From Glycomyces fuscus (GTDB lineage Bacteria; Actinomycetota; Actinomycetes; Streptosporangiales; Streptosporangiaceae): DNA of 64,000 nucleotides. Shown here piece by piece: positions 18,532 to 26,573 of the stretch. A program made the position numbers and the translations under genes. The stretch is from positions 1-64,000 of the forward strand of contig NYMS01000018.1 of NCBI GenBank assembly GCA_002529455.1, read 5' to 3'. The notes beneath the pieces are model-generated. The model saw only the letters and a list, made by a program, of their open reading frames with translations, was not told the origin of the DNA and searched no databases. Positions within the stretch are counted from its first letter, which is position 1, and each line of letters starts with the position of its first letter.

Positions 18532-19041
18532 ATGCGCAACCGTGATTTTGGGAGGGAATGGAGGGTCTCCCGTGTCGGGTACCTTTGGTTCTTTGACTGG
18601 ATTCTGGGCCTTATTGTTCCCGCTGTGCGGGGGGTGTACCTGGATGTTCTCGTAGAGGGCAAAGAGGGCGCCTATGCTGGCAGGGCGAAAGCTGCTCTTG
18701 CGAGATCCGTATTCCAGGTAGATCTTGCTCTTTTTCCTCTTAGGGCTGCCTTGGTTACTCTGCTGCTGTACGGTCTTGGGGTATTTTTTAACTACTCTTT
18801 TTCGGGGCAGACCGGTGCCGTGCTTGACGAGTCGACCTCGGTTGGAGTCATGCTGTGCTTCTCCTATTTCGGTTCGGTGGGGTTGATTTCTTCTATCGAC
18901 TTCTTGAGATCGCTTAGAGCTGAAAAGAAATTCGGCGGGGAGGCTTTATTTGCATCCCTTTCTCTGGGAGTGCAAGTCCTGATATTTTTTATGGCGTTCC
19001 CTGTAAGTTTTGCGCTTCAGCTCTTCTTGTCGGGCTCCTGA
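18532..19041 (+). CDS. Membrane protein, candidate immunity protein of Rhs cassette 1
   Basis: A 169-residue protein with about three to four hydrophobic segments (around 20-40, 68-90, 105-125 and 140-165). I do not recognise a named family. It starts at ATG 18532, 12 bp after the stop of the out-of-frame toxin-tip remnant, exactly where an Rhs immunity gene belongs. Base composition is markedly AT-richer than that of the flanking chromosome, a usual sign of transferred immunity genes. Length, the early motif FFDWILGL and topology resemble the protein at 20332-20856 (VVDFFLGL), so the two may belong to one family. An immunity role is inference from position. Confidence 0.6.
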   Translation: MRNRDFGREWRVSRVGYLWFFDWILGLIVPAVRGVYLDVLVEGKEGAYAGRAKAALARSVFQVDLALFPLRAALVTLLLYGLGVFFNYSFSGQTGAVLDESTSVGVMLCFSYFGSVGLISSIDFLRSLRAEKKFGGEALFASLSLGVQVLIFFMAFPVSFALQLFLSGS

Positions 19042-19248
19042 GTTGGACCGCGAGTTCAAAGGTAGGACCAGGGTGCCTGATCAGTCATGTGCGGCAGGTG
19101 AGTTTTGTTCCGTAGATAGCGAACTTTGATGGGTGGCGGATGCGCGGAGCAGTGGTGTATTGCTGCATTGGGGAGAAGTATAGGATGATCTTGTGAGCGT
19201 CTTTCGGAAGCCGGATAGGAAAAGCTCGTCGAGGGTTCTGCGGAATCG
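19042..19248. other. Spacer between cassette 1 and cassette 2
   Basis: About 205 bp with no supported gene. The short frames are interrupted by stops; this may be remains of a further toxin tip. Confidence 0.35.
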
Positions 19249-19300
19249 GTGGACGCGGTCTGGGGAGAGGTCGTTCAGCGACGGATGACCGTGTTCGGTG
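19247..19300 (+). repeat. Rhs core direct repeat, copy 2
   Basis: Matches 18403-18456 at 52 of 54 positions. Here the Rhs core reads on correctly into the toxin tip. Confidence 0.9.
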
Positions 19301-20304
19301 AGAACCGTGAGGCGGCGGGGGACTGGCCGGGCGAGCGCGGTTTCGTGGACGGCACTGTTGACGATTCCACGGGGCTGACCCAGCTGGGTGCGCGAGCGTA
19401 TGACGCGGCGCTGGGCCGGTTCATCTCGGTGGACCCCTTGATGGAGTTGACCGACGCGCAGAAAATGAACGGGTACGTCTACTCGAACAACAACCCCGTC
19501 TCGTTCACTGACCCGAACGGTCTGAACTGGAAGGATCTCCTGTCCAACGGGTGGCACCCTTCGATGGGCGGCGCTCTGACGGAGAAATGGAAGAAGCAGG
19601 GGAACTGGCACGGCCCTCCTCGCCGTCCCAAGACTCCGACCGGGTGGCACCCGTCGATGGGCGGTGGGTACGCGGAGCAGTGGCGTCGCACCACGGGATT
19701 CCAGACTGTGCCTAGGGCTCCAGTGAGTAGGCCCGCACCAGTCAGCCACACCGTCGATCCTCAGACGCAGGCCACCAACGAAGCCAGTTGGTGGGACCAG
19801 CGATACCGGGGCAATGACCAGGTAGGAAACGCTCTAAACGCAGCGGACGATATCGCTATGGGTGTTGGTTTGGCAGGCCTTGCAGTTGGTGTTCTCTGCC
19901 CGGTGTGTGGTTTGGCGATCGGTCTCGGAGTGGCCGCATACGGGCTGGGGGCTGGACTCTACAAGATCTTTGGCCGCGGAGATAATATGGGATGGTGGGA
20001 TGTGGCTGGATCTATCGTGCCTTTCGGGGTCGGGAGAATCGGTGCCAGAGTTGGTCGAGCTGCTGCTGGAGCTCTGCATGCGCAGCGCATTTCAAGGGCC
20101 CCTTCTGGTGTTCCAAACATGGGGCAGAGCAACAAACGCCTTAGGCAGCAAAGCGCATCGCTTTTCAGGAGACAAAGCCAGAATTTTGCAGACCTCGGTT
20201 CTCAGATCGGTGATACTGGAATGGGTATGATGATGAACGTGAGGAGTGCCGCCAGTGCAGCTTTCAATCCCACAGGAGAAAAGCGAGGATTTTGGGGAAT
20301 CTAA
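19249..20304 (+). CDS. Orphan Rhs C-terminal toxin fragment (cassette 2)
   Basis: A 351-residue frame beginning inside Rhs core sequence (VVQRRMTVFGENREAAG, then STGLTQLGARAYDAALGRFISVDPL) and passing the core boundary YSNNNPVSFTDPNGL near residue 88. The variable tip follows: two GWHPSMGG repeats, a proline-rich stretch, then a strongly hydrophobic segment (about 203-240) and a GxW-rich region. No catalytic nuclease, deaminase or ADP-ribosylation motif is visible; the hydrophobic block and the downstream membrane protein suggest a membrane-active toxin. GTG 19249 is only a formal start: the fragment lacks the delivery part and may be silent until recombined onto a complete Rhs gene. Confidence 0.7.
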   Translation: MDAVWGEVVQRRMTVFGENREAAGDWPGERGFVDGTVDDSTGLTQLGARAYDAALGRFISVDPLMELTDAQKMNGYVYSNNNPVSFTDPNGLNWKDLLSNGWHPSMGGALTEKWKKQGNWHGPPRRPKTPTGWHPSMGGGYAEQWRRTTGFQTVPRAPVSRPAPVSHTVDPQTQATNEASWWDQRYRGNDQVGNALNAADDIAMGVGLAGLAVGVLCPVCGLAIGLGVAAYGLGAGLYKIFGRGDNMGWWDVAGSIVPFGVGRIGARVGRAAAGALHAQRISRAPSGVPNMGQSNKRLRQQSASLFRRQSQNFADLGSQIGDTGMGMMMNVRSAASAAFNPTGEKRGFWGI

Positions 20305-20331
20305 TTGATGAAAGAAAGATGGTGAACTTCT

Positions 20332-20856
20332 GTGCCGAAAAGAGGTTATGAAGTTGAGTTTCCCTGGACCCTGAAAAACGTTGGCTTTCATCGTGTAGTC
20401 GATTTTTTCTTGGGTTTGGCTATCGAGCGGAACCGGAGCGCAGTCTTTGTTAGAGCTGAGGCTGAGAGAAGGTTGTCTTCGGGAGAGGGGGACTATATAG
20501 ATGCAATGTGGCTGTCGATGATACGTATGCCACTAGCGTTTTCGTATGGCGCATGCGGCCTTGTTATTGGAGGGCTCCTCTCTGCCGCACTTCGCTCGTA
20601 TGCTCCTGTCGCATCTATTGCCGTGGCTGGATTGGCAATCGTCTATGCGACTTTGAAGGCTCAGCAGTTTGTCGTATCAGTCGTTGAATTTTCATGGATA
20701 TGTGTCCACAGTATTTACTTTAAGGCACATCCGGATGAAGCAAGGTTTTTCGACTTCTATAAAAAACTATCAATTCCTGCCCTTTTTTCTTCTCTGGTGT
20801 TCGCCTTGTTTCTTTACTTTGAGGGAAGTCTCTCATCTATGGCTGGTGTGGGTTGA
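20332..20856 (+). CDS. Membrane protein, candidate immunity protein of Rhs cassette 2
   Basis: A 174-residue protein with about four hydrophobic segments (around 62-85, 90-105, 115-135 and 148-168), starting at GTG 20332, 27 bp after the toxin-tip stop. AT-rich codons contrast with the chromosome. I know no family for it. Position directly behind an Rhs tip makes it the likely immunity protein; the early VVDFFLGL and the length recall the cassette-1 protein. Confidence 0.6.
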   Translation: MPKRGYEVEFPWTLKNVGFHRVVDFFLGLAIERNRSAVFVRAEAERRLSSGEGDYIDAMWLSMIRMPLAFSYGACGLVIGGLLSAALRSYAPVASIAVAGLAIVYATLKAQQFVVSVVEFSWICVHSIYFKAHPDEARFFDFYKKLSIPALFSSLVFALFLYFEGSLSSMAGVG

Positions 20857-20881
20857 GTGCTGTGAAGTCAAGGGAGTTTAA

Positions 20882-20986
20882 CCGGGCGAGGGTTGATTCG
20901 GGGCGGTGTCGTCGATGAATCTGCGAGGTTGACCCAGCCCGGGGCGCGAGCGTAGGACGCGACGCTGGGCAGGTTCATCTCGTGGA
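20882..20986 (+). pseudogene. Decayed third copy of the Rhs core end
   Basis: The sequence from about 20882 to 20986 aligns with 19325-19437 (the stretch coding STGLTQLGARAYDAALGRFIS) but carries base changes, small gaps and a TAG in place of TAT. It marks a third recombination copy of the Rhs core, now non-coding. Confidence 0.7.
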
Positions 20987-21016
20987 TCTGTTCTCACCTT
21001 TGCTCTCCTCATTGGT

Positions 21017-21277
21017 GTGATTCTGGAGGTCTCCTTCCTTCGAGGAGAGCCTGCACTAGAGAACCCGCAGGCAGGGGAGGGAGTCATCGTAGATTTGGAA
21101 TGTCGATCCCGTAACGACGAGGGCTGCCTGGAGCATGCGCAGGTTGAGTACATCGTTCATGGGCTGATGTATCGCGAGTACGTTCGGAGGGAGCACGAAG
21201 GTGTCGATGTAGGAGACCAGATCAGCTTGGAGTGGTCCGCTGCGGATCCGCCTCAGGTGAGGGAAGCGAATTCATAG
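21017..21277 (+). CDS. Small protein after decayed Rhs copy, candidate orphan immunity (partial)
   Basis: An 86-residue frame from GTG 21017; the same frame runs upstream through a hydrophobic stretch (VLTFALLIGVILEV) into the decayed Rhs copy, so the original gene probably began further left and lost its start. The remainder is acidic and soluble (EGVIVDLECRSRNDEG, HEGVDVGDQISLEWS). I know no family. It may be the membrane-anchored immunity protein of a lost third toxin cassette. Confidence 0.45.
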   Translation: MILEVSFLRGEPALENPQAGEGVIVDLECRSRNDEGCLEHAQVEYIVHGLMYREYVRREHEGVDVGDQISLEWSAADPPQVREANS

Positions 21278-21371
21278 GGTCCGTGGTGCTCGTACTGGGA
21301 CGGGGTAGGCGGGGTAGGGGACCGGCAACCGTACTCGGCCCTCGGGAGCGGCTGAGAGTGGAGGGAGTGCC

Positions 21372-21473
21372 GTGTTCGTCTTCTTCAGCAACCGTCTGGG
21401 CTGTGTCATGTCGCTGGTGGTCTCGGTAGCACTGACCGCCCTGCTTCTGTTCATCCTCAACTCACTGGGCTGA
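21372..21473 (+). CDS. 33-residue single-helix membrane protein
   Basis: GTG 21372 has GGAGG 7 nt upstream and the frame encodes VFVFFSNRLGCVMSLVVSV followed by a hydrophobic run ending LNSLG. Proteins of this size with FFSNRLGC and one membrane helix recur in actinomycete genomes as unnamed small membrane proteins; I know no function. The good ribosome site and the family resemblance support it in spite of its size. Confidence 0.6.
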   Translation: MFVFFSNRLGCVMSLVVSVALTALLLFILNSLG

Positions 21474-21575
21474 TCCGCGAGACGGACGAGGCGGCTGGGA
21501 TGCCTGCTCCCTGGGAACAGCGATGCCCGGCCGTGGCCCTCGGGGGAGGCGGCCGGGCATCGGTGGTGCTGAGGG

Positions 21576-21815
21576 TCAGTGGGAGAGGGCGGTTCTCAGG
21601 AAGCCGCTCCACTCGGCGGCGGGAAAGGGGAGGTGCCCGGCGCCGGGGTGCTTGGAGTCGCGGACGGCCGCGCCGCAGGGGAGGTCGGCTACCTCGACGC
21701 AGTTCTCACCGGCGCCGCTGTGAGTGCTCTTCCGGAAGCCCGTGGGGATGTGGGCGACCTCTACGCAGTTCTGGTTCTGGGCGCTGTAGCTGCTCTTCCG
21801 GAACCTGAGGATCAT
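21576..21815 (-). CDS. DUF397 protein with a duplicated N-terminal motif
   Basis: A 79-residue DUF397 protein. Such small proteins act with XRE regulators of the WhiJ type in development control and as effectors in toxin-antitoxin-like pairs. The typical motif FRKSSYSAQNQNCVEVA near the start is followed by a second copy, FRKSTHSGAGENCVEVADL, and the usual end AAVRDSKHPGAG...FPAAEW. Most DUF397 proteins carry one motif. Its ATG overlaps the stop of the regulator gene by 4 nt (ATGA), so the two are translationally coupled. Confidence 0.9.
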   Translation of the reverse strand: MILRFRKSSYSAQNQNCVEVAHIPTGFRKSTHSGAGENCVEVADLPCGAAVRDSKHPGAGHLPFPAAEWSGFLRTALSH

Positions 21816-22675
21816 GCCTGCTCACCCTCCATGGATGCTCGCAGACTGGCGATGAACTGCGCGGATGCGGTCACCGACAGTGCAGAGCCCTGTACGTTGC
21901 TGAATGTCAGGTTATAGCGTTCGATGTCGCTCAGCTGTTCCAGGTACAGGTCATCAGAAGGTGTGCCGACGTAGATGATGGGGGAGTCCCTGGCCTCGGG
22001 GAACTCCATGATGGTGAAGGACCCGGCCATGCCCAGGTGAGCACCACTCGAAAAAGGCAGGACCTGGATGTCGATGTTGTGCCACAACGCCAGATTCTCA
22101 AGGTGCTCCAACTGCTCAACCATGATCGTCGGGGAACCCACGCTTCTGCGTAGGGCGCCCTCGTCGATGACCGCTGTCATATGAGGTGCTTTGACCCGTG
22201 ACAGGATCTGCTGACGGGCGAGCCGGGCTTCCACTTTGCGAGCGATCTCAGGGTCGTCTGTCGCGCGCCCTCCTCTGAAGACCTCCGCTGCGTAGTCCGG
22301 TGTCTGAAACAGACCAGGGAGCACCTGGGCTTCGTAGGTCCGTAGGGCGGATGCCTCGGCTTCGAAGTCGGGAAGGGCACGCTCGCTGAAGACGTCCTTG
22401 TAGCGGGACCACCAGCCCTTCTCCTTGGACTCACGCGACAGCTGGTGCAGTCCTGCACGACCCTCTTCATCAAGGTTGTAGAGGTCGGCCAGGGCGTCCA
22501 GGTCCCGAGCGCGGGTACGCCGGGACTCCGCGGTCTCGATCTTGCCGATGGTCGCGCGCGGCACGCCTGACCTCTTGGCGGCTTCATCGAGCGTGAAGCC
22601 GTGCTCTTCACGCAGGCGCCGCAACTCGAAGCCGAGACGCCTGCGACGGATCGTGGGGCTGTAGGGCCGTTGCAT
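21812..22675 (-). CDS. XRE family regulator with DUF5753 (WhiJ-like)
   Basis: A 287-residue protein with an N-terminal Cro/CI helix-turn-helix (about 8-65; FTLDEAAKRSGVPRATIGKIE) and a C-terminal DUF5753 domain (about 95-275; YEAQVLPGLFQTPDYAAEVF, QVLPFSSGAHLGMAGSFTIMEF, IIYVGT). This layout is that of WhiJ-like regulators of actinomycete development. The DUF397 gene overlaps its 3' end and a HATPase gene diverges from it, the standard trio. The 15-bp inverted repeat at 22698-22737 just before its ATG is the probable autoregulatory operator. Confidence 0.93.
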   Translation of the reverse strand: MQRPYSPTIRRRRLGFELRRLREEHGFTLDEAAKRSGVPRATIGKIETAESRRTRARDLDALADLYNLDEEGRAGLHQLSRESKEKGWWSRYKDVFSERALPDFEAEASALRTYEAQVLPGLFQTPDYAAEVFRGGRATDDPEIARKVEARLARQQILSRVKAPHMTAVIDEGALRRSVGSPTIMVEQLEHLENLALWHNIDIQVLPFSSGAHLGMAGSFTIMEFPEARDSPIIYVGTPSDDLYLEQLSDIERYNLTFSNVQGSALSVTASAQFIASLRASMEGEQA

Positions 22676-22697
22676 GGGACCAACCTAGCAAAAGTAG

Positions 22698-22737
22698 CCG
22701 CGAATCTCAGTTATCGATTGACAACTGAGATTCGCGG
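22698..22737. promoter_or_regulatory. Perfect 15-bp inverted repeat, probable WhiJ-like operator
   Basis: Arms CCGCGAATCTCAGTT and its exact complement are separated by 10 nt. They lie between the divergent regulator and HATPase genes, 23 bp before the regulator ATG, where a dimeric XRE protein could shut both promoters. Confidence 0.8.
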
Positions 22738-22889
22738 TTCCAATATGGAGGCGTAGTCAGTGACCGGTGGATCACGCAGAGTTCATGTCGGTCAGGCTAC
22801 GCCCTGCCCGTTCCGCGCATCACGGCATCCGTGAGACTCCTCCAACGGGCACCACGAAATCCCTGCTCGCGTCAAGGAGTGTGTTCGTC

Positions 22890-23447
22890 ATGCCCGCACA
22901 AACCCATGCCCCGATGCCCGCGCTGGGCGAGGCCACGGTCCCGCTGGCCAGCTTCATCCGGCCCGCGCACCGCCACTACTTCACCCGTCAGTCCGAGCGG
23001 CCCAACTACCGCACGCGCCGCTACGACTTCGCCGGAACCCCGGCGGTGATGCCGCTGGTGCGCGCGTTCCTGGACACCTGTGCCGCCGCACAGGGCACCG
23101 ACTACCGCTACCTGTTCACCCTGCTCGGCAGCGAACTCGCCAACAACGCGATCCGCCACAGCCTCTCCGGCCGACCCGGCGGCAGCTACACCCTCCTCGT
23201 CCACCGCCACCGGACCGGGCTGCACCTGGCCTGCCGCGACCGGGGCGGCCTGCACGACGAGGACTCCCGCCTGGAGTCCGACTCCGACGGCCTGGACCCG
23301 GACGCCGAATCGGGCCGGGGCCTGGCCATGGTGGACGCCTTCGCCACCGAGTGGGGCGACAACGGCAACGCCCACTACCGCACGGTGTGGTTCTCACTGG
23401 CCTACGACCTCACCGGAAGCCGGTGGAGCACCCACACCGACCTCTGA
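22890..23447 (+). CDS. HATPase_c_2 ATP-binding protein (RsbW/anti-sigma-like)
   Basis: A 185-residue GHKL ATPase domain protein of the anti-sigma-factor kinase type. The N-box Asn pair is in GSELANNAIRHS (about 88-99), the G1 region is in HLACRDRGG, and the G2 glycines are in ESGRGLAMVDAFA. There is no sensor or transmembrane part. In actinomycetes these lone ATPases accompany WhiJ/DUF397 pairs. ATG 22890 is preceded by AAGGAG at 10 nt; GTG starts further upstream have no ribosome site. Confidence 0.88.
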   Translation: MPAQTHAPMPALGEATVPLASFIRPAHRHYFTRQSERPNYRTRRYDFAGTPAVMPLVRAFLDTCAAAQGTDYRYLFTLLGSELANNAIRHSLSGRPGGSYTLLVHRHRTGLHLACRDRGGLHDEDSRLESDSDGLDPDAESGRGLAMVDAFATEWGDNGNAHYRTVWFSLAYDLTGSRWSTHTDL

Positions 23448-23459
23448 CATGAGACGGGC

Positions 23460-23488
23460 CCGGGAAAGCGTTGCAGCGCTTCTCCCGG
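23460..23488. terminator. Probable terminator after the HATPase gene
   Basis: Imperfect arms CCGGGAAAGCG and CGCTTCTCCCGG (one bulged base) lie 13 bp after the stop codon. Confidence 0.5.
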
Positions 23489-23539
23489 TCCCTGGACCCC
23501 CAGAAACCAAACAGCTCATATGTAAGGAAAGAGGATCTG

Positions 23540-23980
23540 ATGCAGAACCCTATCCCCTCACCCCGACGTTCGGACGACGTTCGGCCCATGCCCCGCCCGC
23601 TCCCGCGCCGCACCCCGCTCACCGGTCCGGTATGCCCGGTGTGCGAGCACCCCTCCTGCCGGGTCCGCCGCGCCCAGCGGCTTCCCCGTCTGGGCGGTCA
23701 CCGGTCCGAGTTCGCCCGCGAACACGCCCAGGCCGCCGCGATCCAGTCCCACCCGTCGCCCTCCACCACCCTCAATGGACGCCTTCGGCGCAGCCCTGAT
23801 TCCAACCGCCACCTGATCGTCTACTACGGCGAGGCCACCCAGTCCTTCTGGGCCGTCACCCCCACCGGACTCCTCGAAGCCGCGAGTGTCGACGCCCTCC
23901 TCCTGCTCCTGTGGCCGCACGCCACCCCGTTCATGCCACCCGCCCTGGGCGTCGAGGCCACCACCCCCGCGCCGGTCTGA
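23540..23980 (+). CDS. Hypothetical protein with CPVC...C cluster
   Basis: A 146-residue soluble protein, unknown to me. The N-terminal third is rich in Pro and Arg and holds CPVCEHPSC, which could bind zinc together with other residues. The C-terminal part (HLIVYYGEATQSFWAVTPTG) looks like a small folded domain. It starts at ATG 23540 behind AAAGAGGA and follows the HATPase gene, from which a hairpin separates it. It may belong to the developmental-regulator island on its left; no function can be assigned. Confidence 0.7.
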   Translation: MQNPIPSPRRSDDVRPMPRPLPRRTPLTGPVCPVCEHPSCRVRRAQRLPRLGGHRSEFAREHAQAAAIQSHPSPSTTLNGRLRRSPDSNRHLIVYYGEATQSFWAVTPTGLLEAASVDALLLLLWPHATPFMPPALGVEATTPAPV

Positions 23981-24148
23981 CCGCTCACCGTCACCAGCGC
24001 CGCGCACCAGCGCCGCGCACCAGCGCCACGCACCAGCACCACCCACCGGCACCGGCACGGGCCGGAACCGCCGCCAGCGGTCCCGGCCCGGCCACGTCCT
24101 CCTCCGCCGCCTGCCGCGACTGGTTTTCCGCCTCATGGGGTCTTGGTC

Positions 24149-24162
24149 GGAAAGCGCTTGCC
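24149..24162. promoter_or_regulatory. LacI-family-type operator of the PL11 gene
   Basis: GGAAAGCGCTTGCC has the AAGCGCTT core of LacI/GalR-family sites and lies about 40 bp before the lyase start, next to the -10-like TGTAAC. It differs from the CelR boxes at 1932 and 3738, so a different repressor is expected. Confidence 0.65.
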
Positions 24163-24202
24163 TTGTAACGTGGGTCACCCCGCTGTACAAGGAGGCGTGC
24201 CC

Positions 24203-26533
24203 ATGGGGATCCCCCCGCGTTCCGTCCGAAGAACGAGTCCGCTGCTCGCGGGCGTGTGTGCCCTGGTGGTGGCCGCGAGCCCCGGTGCTCTGGCCGATCC
24301 CGGAGCAGACTCCGGGATCCAGCTGGAACGGCTGGATCGCGGCCTGGTCGCGGTCGACACCTCGGAAGGCGTTTTCCTGAGCTGGCGCCTGCTGGCCTCC
24401 GAGGTCGGCGGACACACCGACTCCGGGCTCCGGGGCCCGCAGTTCCGGGTCTACCGGGACGGCAGGGTCGTGGGGATGGTGCGCGACAGCACCAACTTCC
24501 TGGACGAGGACGGCGGCGCCGACTCCGAGTACCGGGTCGTCCCCGTCCCCCGGGGAAGGCCCGGCGTCGGCCCCGAGGGCGAGGCCGCGGTGTGGGCCGA
24601 GGGCCACCACGACCTGCCGCTCCAGAAACCCGAGGGCGGCACCACCCCGGCGGGCGAGGAGTACGGCTACACCGCCAACGACGTCAGCGTCGGCGACGTG
24701 GACGGCGACGGGCGGTACGAGTTCGTCGTCAAGTGGGACCCCACCAACTCCAAGGACGTCTCCCAGCGGGGCTACACCGGCCCGACCTACGTGGACACCT
24801 ACACCCTGGACGGCGAGCTGCTGCACCGCATCGACCTGGGCGTCAACATCCGCTCGGGCGCGCACTACACGCAGTTCGTCGTCTACGACCTCGACGGCGA
24901 CGGCCGCTCGGAGATCATGCTCAAGACCGCCCCGGGCACCAGGACGCTGACCTTCGGCGGTGACGGCAGTGACGGCGGTGACGGTGAGGACGGCGGGGTG
25001 TCCGAGGACTACATCACCCTGCCGGACGAGGACGTCGAGGCCGGGGTCGGGCACGGCGACGACTACCGGATGAGCGCCGGGGACTACCGCGAGCACCTCG
25101 TGGAGGTGTTCCTGGGCTGGCACGAGCACCCCGAGGTCGTGGCCGGGAACTGGCCCGCCACCCTGGAGGAGGCCCTCGGCAGGGAGCCCCGCTACGACTA
25201 CCCGCTGAGCGGGGAGGACGCCGGGGCGCTCGCGGACTTCTTCCTCGACGAGTACGCGCCCTCGCGCAGCGCGCGCAACGAACTGCGCGAGTTCGAGGGC
25301 TTCGTCGTGCACGGCCCCGAGTACCTGACGGTGTTCGACGGCCACACCGGCGCGGAGCTGGACACCGTCCGCTACGAGCCCGGCCGGGGCGACGACGGCC
25401 TCCTGTGGGGCGACTACGCGATGGCGCGCATCGAGCCGGGCAACCGGGTGGACCGGCTCCTGTCCGGTGTGGCCTACCTGGACGGACGGAGCCCGTCGGC
25501 GGTGTTCGCCCGGGGCTACTACACGCGCGCGGCCGTGGCCGCCTACGACTTCGACGGCGAGCGGATCAGCACGCGCTGGGTCGCCGACAGCGGGCACGTG
25601 TCGATGGACAACCCCTTCAACGCCTCCCCGCACGGCGGCGAGGGCGCCGACCCCGACATGGGCACGCTCGCCGGCCAGGGCTTCCACTCCTTCGGCGTGG
25701 CCGACGTGGACGCCGACGGCCGCCAGGAGATCGTCTACGGTGCCGCGACCCTGGACGACGACGGGTCGCTGCTGTACTCCTCCTACGCCGAGGGCCCGCC
25801 GCAGAGCGCGGTGGCGGGGGAGTCCGTCAAGCTCGGCCACGGCGACGCGATGCACGTGGGCGACCTCGACCCGGAGCGCGAGGGCCTGGAGATCTGGACC
25901 GTGCACGAGGGCGGCAGGTACGCGCCGTACGGGTTCGCGATGCGCGACGCCGCCACCGGTGAGGTGCTCTTCGGCGGGTACACGGGCACCGACACCGGCC
26001 GGGGCATGGTCGGCGACATCGACCCGGAGGTCCCCGGCCTGGAAGCCTGGTCCTCGATGCCGCCCGGCGACGAGGTCGAGGCGGGTCTGTGGAGCGCCGA
26101 CGGCGAGTTCCTGGGCGATGAGACCCCCGGCACCAACATGAGCATCCGCTGGGCCGCCGACATGACCACCCAGACCGTCGAGGGGACGGACCCCCCGAGG
26201 ATCGAGGACTGGCGGCGCGGCACCCTGCTCACCGCCGGGGGCACGCTCACCAACAACGGGACGAAGGGCAACCCCGCCCTGGTCGCGGACGTGCTCGGCG
26301 ACTGGCGCGAGGAACTGGTCCTGCGCACGGAGGACAGCGGCGCGCTGCGGATCCTCACCAGCACCGAGGTGACCGGCCACAGGCTGCACACCCTCATGCA
26401 CGACCCGCAGTACCGGGTGGACGTGGCCCGGCAGCAGACCGGCTACAACCAGCCCGCCTACCCGTCCTTCCACCTGGGGGCGGACACCGACTGGAGCGCG
26501 GTGCGGGTTCCGGACGCCGTGTACCCGCGGTAG
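24203..26533 (+). CDS. Secreted PL11 rhamnogalacturonan lyase
   Basis: A 776-residue exported polysaccharide lyase that cuts the rhamnose-galacturonate backbone of pectin by beta-elimination. A signal peptide (about 1-31) precedes an N-terminal beta-sandwich (QLERLDRGLVAVDTSEGVFLSWRLL...) and an eight-bladed propeller with repeated calcium-binding Asp loops (DVDGDGRYEF, DLDGDGRSEI, DVDADGRQEI). Family hallmarks are VKWDPTNSKD, HYTQFVVYDLDGDG, LKTAPGT and the C-terminal TLMHDPQYRVDVARQQTGYNQ. ATG 24203 is preceded by AAGGAGG at 7 nt. A short extra GDGSDGGDGEDGG insert near residue 255 is unusual. It is a single-gene unit under a LacI-type operator. Confidence 0.94.
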   Translation: MGIPPRSVRRTSPLLAGVCALVVAASPGALADPGADSGIQLERLDRGLVAVDTSEGVFLSWRLLASEVGGHTDSGLRGPQFRVYRDGRVVGMVRDSTNFLDEDGGADSEYRVVPVPRGRPGVGPEGEAAVWAEGHHDLPLQKPEGGTTPAGEEYGYTANDVSVGDVDGDGRYEFVVKWDPTNSKDVSQRGYTGPTYVDTYTLDGELLHRIDLGVNIRSGAHYTQFVVYDLDGDGRSEIMLKTAPGTRTLTFGGDGSDGGDGEDGGVSEDYITLPDEDVEAGVGHGDDYRMSAGDYREHLVEVFLGWHEHPEVVAGNWPATLEEALGREPRYDYPLSGEDAGALADFFLDEYAPSRSARNELREFEGFVVHGPEYLTVFDGHTGAELDTVRYEPGRGDDGLLWGDYAMARIEPGNRVDRLLSGVAYLDGRSPSAVFARGYYTRAAVAAYDFDGERISTRWVADSGHVSMDNPFNASPHGGEGADPDMGTLAGQGFHSFGVADVDADGRQEIVYGAATLDDDGSLLYSSYAEGPPQSAVAGESVKLGHGDAMHVGDLDPEREGLEIWTVHEGGRYAPYGFAMRDAATGEVLFGGYTGTDTGRGMVGDIDPEVPGLEAWSSMPPGDEVEAGLWSADGEFLGDETPGTNMSIRWAADMTTQTVEGTDPPRIEDWRRGTLLTAGGTLTNNGTKGNPALVADVLGDWREELVLRTEDSGALRILTSTEVTGHRLHTLMHDPQYRVDVARQQTGYNQPAYPSFHLGADTDWSAVRVPDAVYPR

Positions 26534-26573
26534 AGCGCCGAGCCGAAGAACCCGCCAGCCCGTCCCCTGCACC

